Below are positions 41,591 through 46,922 of a DNA stretch of 46,922 nt, piece by piece. The position numbers and the translations under genes are program-made. How positions within the stretch are numbered: the first letter of the stretch is position 1; each line of letters begins with the position of its first letter. The stretch lies in the NCBI GenBank assembly GCA_031270605.1, contig JAISXG010000086.1:1-46922 (forward strand), written 5' to 3'. The notes below the pieces were generated by a model that was given only the letters and a program-made list of their open reading frames with translations, was not told the DNA's origin and ran no database searches. The stretch comes from Oscillospiraceae bacterium (GTDB lineage Bacteria; Bacillota; Clostridia; Oscillospirales; Acutalibacteraceae).

Positions 41591-42949
41591 ATGCGCATGG
41601 AGCGTGACATGCTGGGCGAGCTTGCTGTGGACGACGACGCACTGTTCGGCATTCATACCACCCGGGCAAAAGAAAATTTTGCGCTGGGCGGCAGAGGCAC
41701 AAACAAAAGGCTGATAGAGGCCGTTGTGACGGTGAAAAAGGCCGCCGCGCTCACCCACGCGGCGCTGGACGAAACCCGCGCACCCATCCACCGCGCGATT
41801 GCCGAAGCATGCGACATAGCTCTTTCAGGCGGCGCGGATGGCCAGTTCCCCGTTGAGGCATTGCAGGGCGGGGCAGGCACGTCCACCAACATGAATGTGA
41901 ACGAAGTACTTGCCAATCTTGCGCTTGAGCGCTGCGGGCACACGCGCGGCGACTATTCTTATATCCACCCGCTGGACGACGTCAACCGCGCGCAGTCAAC
42001 AAACGACGTCTACCCCACCGCGCTGCGCATTGCCGCCATCGGGCAGCTGCGCAGGGTGAGCGATGCCTGCGCCAAGCTGCAGGAAACCCTGCAGCACAAG
42101 GAGAATGCGTTTGACGGCATTCAAAAGCTGGGGCGCACCGAGCTGATGGACGCGGTGCCGATCACCCTCGGTGCGGAATTCGGCGCGTATGCGCAGGCCG
42201 TCGCCCGTGACCGCTGGCGGATTTATAAGGTCGAAGAACGGCTGCGGCAAATCAACCTCGGCGGCACGGCGGTGGGCCTTGCCACCACGGCAGACCGAAA
42301 ATACCGCTTCGGCGTGATTGAAAAACTACGTGAGCTGACAGGCTATGGCCTCGCGGCGGCAGAATACCCGATGGACATCACCCAAAACAACGACGTGTTT
42401 GTTGAGGTTTCGGGGTTACTGAAGGCGCTTGCCGTGAATTTGATGAAACTCTCTAACGACTTGCGCCTGATGAATTCCGGCCCCCACGGCGGGTTTGGCG
42501 AGCTTCGCCTTGCCCCTGTGCAGGCGGGCAGCTCCATCATGCCCGGCAAAGTCAACCCTGTGATTCCCGAAATGGCCATGCAGGTTGCCATGCGGGTGAT
42601 TGCGAACGACAGCGCCGTCACCCTTGCGGCGGCCCACGGCGAATTTGAGCTTAACGCCTTTTTGCCGCTCATCGCAGATGCCCTGCTCGAAAGCCTCGAG
42701 CTTTTGGAGGCTACGCTCACACTGCTGCGCACCAAATGCATCGAGCTGATTGAGCCGGACCGCGAGCGCTGCGCCGCGCTTTTGAACGCCTCTTATGCCG
42801 TTGCAGCGTCATACATCCCGCTTCTCGGCTATGACGCGGTGAGCCGCATCATCAGTGAAAACGGCGGCGACTCCGCAAAAATCCGCGCGGTGCTTGCTGC
42901 GCAGGCAGAGCAAAGAAGCCGTAGCGTACCTCCGACCAAAGAACCATAA
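41591..42949 (+). CDS. aspA: Aspartate ammonia-lyase-like enzyme (aspartase/fumarase family)
   Basis: The 452-residue protein has the superfamily signature GSSIMPGKVNP near residue 313, GGAGTSTNMNVNEV near residue 93 and NRAQSTNDVYPTA near residue 132. These suit aspartase (aspartate to fumarate plus ammonia); fumarase C is the alternative. GGAG precedes the ATG. As I recall, aspA-like genes recur next to hydE/hydG/hydF. The ammonia released could feed the bridging amine of the H-cluster, but that link is an inference. The gene ends before a bidirectional terminator. Confidence 0.85.
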   Translation: MRMERDMLGELAVDDDALFGIHTTRAKENFALGGRGTNKRLIEAVVTVKKAAALTHAALDETRAPIHRAIAEACDIALSGGADGQFPVEALQGGAGTSTNMNVNEVLANLALERCGHTRGDYSYIHPLDDVNRAQSTNDVYPTALRIAAIGQLRRVSDACAKLQETLQHKENAFDGIQKLGRTELMDAVPITLGAEFGAYAQAVARDRWRIYKVEERLRQINLGGTAVGLATTADRKYRFGVIEKLRELTGYGLAAAEYPMDITQNNDVFVEVSGLLKALAVNLMKLSNDLRLMNSGPHGGFGELRLAPVQAGSSIMPGKVNPVIPEMAMQVAMRVIANDSAVTLAAAHGEFELNAFLPLIADALLESLELLEATLTLLRTKCIELIEPDRERCAALLNASYAVAASYIPLLGYDAVSRIISENGGDSAKIRAVLAAQAEQRSRSVPPTKEP

Positions 42950-42965
42950 AAATTTTTTAAAATAT

Positions 42966-43001
42966 AAACAGCGCATCGGCAAGGTGACCGGTGCGCTGTT
43001 T
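42966..43001. terminator. Bidirectional terminator between aspA and the cbiK-like gene
   Basis: AAACAGCGCATCGG (42966-42979) pairs with CCGGTGCGCTGTTT (42988-43001), with one G-U pair and an 8-nt loop. It serves the convergent genes ending at 42949 and 43011. Confidence 0.85.
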
Positions 43002-43010
43002 GTTATGTCT

Positions 43011-43730
43011 TTATTCCGCTTCGGCCAACGCATGCACGATCGACCCGAGAAGCATCTGCCGAACACCGGGATAATCAAGCAGCCCGCGCTCCACACCCGT
43101 GACCCGCAGCCCCATGCGTGTAAGGCGCGAAAACCAGCTTGCGGCACTCTCACCCAGAATGCCCTCGCGCACATGCATGCCCGCGGTAAGCATCAGCGGC
43201 ACAAGCAGCAACTTTTCTATGCCGCTACGGCTCAGCTTTTCTGCCACGGCCTCAAAGTCCGGCTCGCCTTCCAGCACACCCAGAAAAGAACGCGGCAAAC
43301 CGTTTTTGCGCAGCGTTTGTGCCAGCTCGCCATAAAAAGCAGAAGCGGGGTGCGCCGTGCCGTGCCCCACAAACAGCACGGTTTCACCCGTGTATTCTTT
43401 ACAAAGAATGCCCGCCAGCGCGCGAACCTGCACCGGTGACGCAAGCAAAGGCTTGCCGATGACAACTTGCTTGCCCGGGCATGCCGACTCCTCACGCAAT
43501 TTTTCATATTCCACCCCGGGCAGGAGCAAAACAGGCTGCACGAACACAGTTTGCGTCTTGGTGCGCCGCAGTCCCTCGGCTGCCGTTTTTGCGGTGACAA
43601 TATCATAACCTGCAAAAACCTCCGCCGCCTCCCGCGCAAGAGCCGCGAGGCTGCCAAAGCCCACAAACAAAACTGCCGGCCTGTCCTTTGACAAACGTGC
43701 TTGAATATTATTTTTTTCTGTATTACCCAC
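43011..43730 (-). CDS. cbiK: CbiK-like sirohydrochlorin cobaltochelatase / tetrapyrrole metal chelatase
   Basis: The 239-residue protein matches CbiK, the anaerobic chelatase that inserts cobalt into sirohydrochlorin. It has an N-terminal VLFVGFGS strand, PGVEYEKL, the GHGTAHP motif (His123), GVLEGEP (Glu154) and MLTAGMH (His186). These correspond to the metal-binding His/Glu/His of CbiK. The N-terminal lobe appears about 25-30 residues shorter than I remember for typical CbiK. The start is a GTG at 43730 with TAGGAGAG 7-8 nt upstream; the frame continues back to 43787 without a site. No other cobalamin gene is in the window. It could serve B12 synthesis, or handle another metal tetrapyrrole. 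Confidence 0.82.
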   Translation of the reverse strand: MGNTEKNNIQARLSKDRPAVLFVGFGSLAALAREAAEVFAGYDIVTAKTAAEGLRRTKTQTVFVQPVLLLPGVEYEKLREESACPGKQVVIGKPLLASPVQVRALAGILCKEYTGETVLFVGHGTAHPASAFYGELAQTLRKNGLPRSFLGVLEGEPDFEAVAEKLSRSGIEKLLLVPLMLTAGMHVREGILGESAASWFSRLTRMGLRVTGVERGLLDYPGVRQMLLGSIVHALAEAE

Positions 43731-43859
43731 AACAGCTCTCCTAAAATATCTGATATTGAAATCTTGCTCTGTTTTTACGCAAAGCACATCAAATCAAACA
43801 CGCAGACTTGCGCGATTATTTTACGTAAAAAGCGATGCCGCCACAGCCATCCGTTGGCG

Positions 43860-44351
43860 TTATCGCGCTTCTTGCCCCTTGCCTGCGACTGTATGGGAGC
43901 TTTCCAAATAATCGTCCAAAATCTCCGCCGCGCAAGCGACCAGATCTGCGCAGGGGCGTTTTTTATAATAACTTTCAGTACGCTCCTCCAGCGCAGGGCT
44001 TTCCTTTTTCACCGAAAGACCGAGCAGCTCCCGGCAGATGATCGACCCGTTTTCAACCTCAAAACGCTTTGCAAGCGCCTGAACAAGGGCATAGTGTTCT
44101 GCCTTTGCCGCTTTGTCTTTCGGGTCAGAATATCCAAAAATCATCCCCGCGGCCATCAGCATACCGCTGACCGCGCCGCAAACCTCACGCAGCCGCCCCA
44201 TGCCGCCGCCGAATGAGGACGACAGCCGCAGCGCCGTTTCAAAATCCAGCCCCGTTTCATCACAAAAGGCGGCGAACACAGCCTGCGCACAGTTATATCC
44301 CTCATGAAAAAGGGATTTTGCCTTCTCTGAATGTTTGCTCAAAACCCTCAC
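43860..44351 (-). CDS. C_GCAxxG_C_C family putative redox protein
   Basis: The 163-residue protein carries the family's Cys pattern: GYNCAQAVFAAFC (Cys21, Cys30), GGGMGRLREVCGAVSG (Cys58 in the CGAxxG core), ICRELLG (Cys106) and RPCADLVACA (Cys134, Cys140). Such proteins are small, presumably cytoplasmic, and often described as redox-active; their role is not settled. The start is uncertain: a GTG at 44351 or a TTG at 44342, neither with a well-spaced ribosome binding site. It lies 10 bases after the deacetylase-like gene and is probably translated from the same mRNA. Confidence 0.85.
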   Translation of the reverse strand: MRVLSKHSEKAKSLFHEGYNCAQAVFAAFCDETGLDFETALRLSSSFGGGMGRLREVCGAVSGMLMAAGMIFGYSDPKDKAAKAEHYALVQALAKRFEVENGSIICRELLGLSVKKESPALEERTESYYKKRPCADLVACAAEILDDYLESSHTVAGKGQEAR

Positions 44352-44361
44352 CGCATTTCAA

Positions 44362-45678
44362 TTATTCATAACGCAGCGTCCAGCACTGCAGGCGCAGGCG
44401 GTCTGACAAATACTCATCCCGCAATTCATCCGAGTGCATCCATGTGCCGCGCAGCTGAAAGCCTTGCAGCTCGTCAAAGCCTTCAAGGCGCACAAGCTGC
44501 TCTTTGGGCAGAACTTCCGCTTTCTCGACATCGTCAACCAACACGTCAAGCGCCGCCATCAAAAAGTCAGCTGGGCCAAGCTGCTTGCCATCCACTGCTA
44601 TCGTTTCGGGAATGAACGTGTCTGTGCGAATCGCATGAGCCGCCTTACGCAGCCCCTCTGCGCTGACAGTGCAAGCCTTCCCCACCCCCGTGGGCGCAGA
44701 AAGAAAACCATAGACCTTTTGGGGAACATATTCCTCTTCGCCCTTGAGCATTTCAACAACCGCATAAAAAATATCGGCAACCGCAAAAGAAGGCCCGCGC
44801 ACGGGCGCAAGCCCGCGCCGCAGATGTTCCCGAACAACAGGCAGTATGGCCTTCGTGACGGGCGTCCGCGGCTTTCTTTTTGCAAGAATCTCATTTAAAT
44901 CGGTCAGCACAAAGCGTTCGTCCTGCTTGAGCTTCTGTAGCAGCTCGACCATTTTTTCATAGAAAAAACGCGTTTCTTCGGGGTCACGGTCGGGCGCTTC
45001 AATCCAGTCGCCATATTTCCGAAGGTTGACCTTTTTATAATTCAGCTCATCCCAAAATTCTGTTTTCACCGCCACATTGGGGTGAGTATAAATAATCGCG
45101 CGGTCTTTTTTGGCATATATTTCATCCAAAAACGCATCAACATCCGCGTCGCCGCGAAAAAATACGCCCTCCATAGAACGAAAATAAGAGATATGCTCCT
45201 GATTGCAATAGTGCAGCGGCGTGCTGCGCTCGTCATGGACCACAGTGTCGCAATAAAACGGCAGGCCGCGGTCCGCATAATAATACATCGAAGCGTAGCT
45301 TTTGCTGTTGCCGGGCGGGCAGGCAAACAAAATGTGCTCAGGCTCTAAGACTTCTTTAATCAGCGCAAGTCCCTGATCTTCATAAAGAGCCACATTCTGA
45401 AACGCTTCCGTAAAGCTCTCGCAGTCAGATTGCTCGCAAATATCGGGGTGCAGAGTGTGGCCATAGGTGTGTGTGCCGATGATATGCGGCTGTAACGCGT
45501 CAATAATATCCTGCCTTCCCCATGCTTTGAGCTGCTTCGCCACAAGGCCGACAACCGCAAAATGGCCGACAACGCCCGCCCGGGTGCAAATTTCGGCCTC
45601 TCGCAAAATTGCTTCTGCGCTGCGCTCTGAAGTAAAATCCTCTGTATCAAAAAAGAACATGACTTCCACTTTTTTCAT
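44362..45678 (-). CDS. Polysaccharide deacetylase-like protein
   Basis: The 438-residue protein begins with an FFFDTEDFT strand (Asp11, Glu13, Asp14) and has GTHTYGHTLHPD with His70 and His74, the NodB-type metal-binding pattern of carbohydrate esterase 4 proteins. A YTHPN segment lies later in the domain. The C-terminal 180 residues are unfamiliar and may bind substrate. No signal peptide is visible, so the substrate may be intracellular. The ATG at 45678 is preferred over the frame's first Met (45723) because the N-terminal strand begins directly after it. It heads a short minus-strand group with the C_GCAxxG_C_C gene. Confidence 0.7.
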   Translation of the reverse strand: MKKVEVMFFFDTEDFTSERSAEAILREAEICTRAGVVGHFAVVGLVAKQLKAWGRQDIIDALQPHIIGTHTYGHTLHPDICEQSDCESFTEAFQNVALYEDQGLALIKEVLEPEHILFACPPGNSKSYASMYYYADRGLPFYCDTVVHDERSTPLHYCNQEHISYFRSMEGVFFRGDADVDAFLDEIYAKKDRAIIYTHPNVAVKTEFWDELNYKKVNLRKYGDWIEAPDRDPEETRFFYEKMVELLQKLKQDERFVLTDLNEILAKRKPRTPVTKAILPVVREHLRRGLAPVRGPSFAVADIFYAVVEMLKGEEEYVPQKVYGFLSAPTGVGKACTVSAEGLRKAAHAIRTDTFIPETIAVDGKQLGPADFLMAALDVLVDDVEKAEVLPKEQLVRLEGFDELQGFQLRGTWMHSDELRDEYLSDRLRLQCWTLRYE

Positions 45679-45731
45679 TAGAAACACTTCCCACACAAAA
45701 AACAGTTTGCGGATTTGCCGCAACGCTTATG

Positions 45732-45760
45732 ATTATAGCAAAAAAACGAAAAGAAGTCTA
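45732..45760 (-). promoter_or_regulatory. Promoter of the deacetylase-like gene
   Basis: On the minus strand TAGACT (45760-45755), a 17-bp spacer and TATAAT (45737-45732) stand about 55 bp before the start at 45678. Confidence 0.6.
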
Positions 45761-45839
45761 TTATTGAGAGCATTTTCTTATGGTGTGCCTGAAATAAATC
45801 AACCTAAAACTTCGATTCTGTCTAACATCCCGTTTTTGA

Positions 45840-45868
45840 TTGACGCAGGCGAAAATATCAGATAAAAT
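45840..45868 (+). promoter_or_regulatory. Promoter of plsY
   Basis: TTGACG (45840-45845), a 17-bp spacer and TAAAAT (45863-45868), with a leader of about 105 nt before the plsY ATG. Confidence 0.7.
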
Positions 45869-45981
45869 GATTCTTCAAAGACTTATATTTTATGATATTT
45901 TTCTGTATTATACATAATAACAGCAAAGAAAGGAGAAAATCGGATAGTAAAGACTAAGTAAAATAATTAAGGGGAAAGAAA

Positions 45982-46608
45982 ATGTTACAGTATATCGCGA
46001 TCATTTTTTTGGCATACTGCATTGGCAGCATCAGTTTCGGTGTCATTTTCAGCAAACGCTTTGCGGGTTTTGACGTGAGAACCACGGGCAGCCACGGCGC
46101 GGGCGCAACCAATGTGCTGCGCAGCGTGGGCAAAAAAGCCGCCGCCCTGACATTCTTATGCGACCTGCTCAAGGGCACGGCGGCACTGGCGGTCGCAATG
46201 TTCGGTGCACTCATCTGGAAAGACCTTGACCTCGTGCTTTTGAAGTATCTGGCGGGCCTGTTTGTGATTCTTGGTCACACATTCCCCGTATTCTTTGGCT
46301 TTCGGGGCGGAAAGGGCGTGGCAAGCGGCTTGGGCGTTTTGCTGATGCTCAACTGGAAGATCGGCATGCTTTGCTTCGCGGCGGCTTTGGCGCTCACGCT
46401 TCTCACTAAAATGGTGTCTGTCGGCTCCATCACGGCGGCGGCACTCTTCCCAATTCTGATTGTTTTTCTGGCGAAAGAGACGAAGACAGAGGCAATCATT
46501 TTGAGCATTGTTATTGCCCTGCTGATTATTTTTAACCACAGGCCAAACATTAAACGGATTCTCACAGGCAAGGAAAACAAGCTGAAGTTTAAAAAGAGTA
46601 ACAAATAA
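45982..46608 (+). CDS. plsY: Glycerol-3-phosphate acyltransferase PlsY
   Basis: The 208-residue integral membrane enzyme has the three PlsY motifs: GSHGAGATNVLR (about residues 36-47), GHTFPVFFGFRGGKGVA (about 97-113), and FNHRPNIKRI near the C-terminus (about 185-194). Several membrane helices lie between them. PlsY transfers the acyl group from acyl phosphate to glycerol-3-phosphate, the first step of phospholipid synthesis in Gram-positive bacteria. AAGGGGAAAG precedes the ATG. The gene is monocistronic, between its own promoter and a strong terminator. Confidence 0.95.
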   Translation: MLQYIAIIFLAYCIGSISFGVIFSKRFAGFDVRTTGSHGAGATNVLRSVGKKAAALTFLCDLLKGTAALAVAMFGALIWKDLDLVLLKYLAGLFVILGHTFPVFFGFRGGKGVASGLGVLLMLNWKIGMLCFAAALALTLLTKMVSVGSITAAALFPILIVFLAKETKTEAIILSIVIALLIIFNHRPNIKRILTGKENKLKFKKSNK

Positions 46609-46622
46609 TGACACAACATATT

Positions 46623-46650
46623 AAAGCCCTGGCCGCGCGGCCAGGGCTTT
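46623..46650. terminator. Strong bidirectional terminator
   Basis: AAAGCCCTGGCC-GCGC-GGCCAGGGCTTT is a perfect 12-bp stem with a 4-nt loop, shared by plsY and the convergent aminotransferase gene. Confidence 0.92.
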
Positions 46651-46663
46651 ATGCGCTATATAG

Positions 46664-46922
46664 TTATAATGAAAACTCTGTTTTTGTGTCCGCCAGGGCC
46701 GCGTCCATGCGTGAAAGCACCGCGTCAAGCTGCTCATAGCTAATCACGGCTGCAGGCTCAAAGCGGATGCATTTTGCATTCACAAGCGTGCCGGCAGTCA
46801 TCACACCGCGGGCAAAAAGCCCCTTTGCAACGCTGTAGCCCACGTCGCTCAGGCAAAACTCAACCGCAAGCATCAGCCCGAGGCCGCGCACATCGTCAAT
46901 CACGCTGGGATATTTCTCTTTG
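46664..46922 (-). CDS. Class-III PLP aminotransferase, C-terminal part (runs off the window)
   Basis: About 85 residues of the C-terminus are present: VIDDVRGLGLMLAVEF, then VAKGLFARGVMTAGT and an IRFEPAAVISYEQLD segment. These match the end of class-III aminotransferases such as acetylornithine, ornithine or putrescine aminotransferases. The PLP lysine and the N-terminal two-thirds lie beyond position 46922. The frame is open to the window edge, so an internal GTG is not the real start. The specific substrate cannot be judged from this fragment. Confidence 0.8.
   Translation of the reverse strand, partial: KEKYPSVIDDVRGLGLMLAVEFCLSDVGYSVAKGLFARGVMTAGTLVNAKCIRFEPAAVISYEQLDAVLSRMDAALADTKTEFSL

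Overview
The window looks like the chromosome of an anaerobic, Gram-positive Clostridia-type bacterium, probably from the Oscillospirales/Ruminococcaceae neighbourhood. This is inferred from strong AAAGGAGG-type ribosome binding sites, several TTG/GTG starts, sigma-A promoters with 16-17 bp spacers, short intrinsic terminators, an LPXTG-like sortase substrate, an [FeFe]-hydrogenase maturation operon, and the absence of respiratory genes. No rRNA, tRNA, CRISPR array or complete insertion sequence was seen.

Layout. (1) 47-4254, minus strand: a DHDPS/NAL-type aldolase, a sialidase-like BNR protein and a DUF4838 protein, probably for glycan or sialic-acid-like sugars. (2) 4368-8464: a MarR regulator with its own perfect palindromic operator, co-transcribed with a heterodimeric ABC exporter that has one degenerate ATP site. 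(3) 8498-18928: the most interesting block. It holds an AraC regulator, two paralogous secreted two-domain surface proteins (the first broken by an in-frame TAG, the second ending in an IPKTG sortase-like anchor), a NifH-type iron protein, an IsdE-like haem-binding lipoprotein, a FecCD permease, an ABC ATPase and two NifD/NifK-like subunits. GGTTAG-N6-CTAACC-type palindromes stand in front of both the regulator and the first surface gene, and a MITE-like hairpin element sits in the regulator's leader. (4) 19007-20017: a second BNR/sialidase-like protein. (5) 20085-23801, minus: a four-gene operon of two PLP-dependent C-S lyase-type enzymes, a carboxymuconolactone decarboxylase-like protein and an SDR. 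(6) 24035-26382: a YhhN-family membrane protein and a beta-lactamase-fold serine hydrolase. (7) 26711-37051: a giant 3446-residue secreted protein with five GLUG-like beta-helix modules in the order A-B-B-A-B and a helical, internally duplicated C-terminal third. (8) 37159-42949: a promoter, a structured leader ending in a terminator-like hairpin, then a TM1266-type ACT protein, hydE, hydG, hydF and aspA. (9) 43011-45678, minus: a CbiK-like chelatase, a C_GCAxxG_C_C protein and a polysaccharide-deacetylase-like protein. (10) 45840-46922: plsY and the 3' part of a class-III aminotransferase that runs off the window.

How the parts may work together. Block 3 reads as one system. Surface proteins may capture a ligand, and an IsdE-like lipoprotein (retaining the Met and His that bind haem in IsdE) with its FecCD/ATPase partners would import it. 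A NifH/NifD/NifK-like enzyme lacking the FeMo-cofactor ligands would then act on it in the cytoplasm. The closest functional parallels for such enzymes are the tetrapyrrole reductases (dark protochlorophyllide reductase, CfbCD), so my hypothesis is iron-regulated import and anaerobic reduction or opening of haem or another tetrapyrrole. This is inference from gene content and visible residues and has not been demonstrated.
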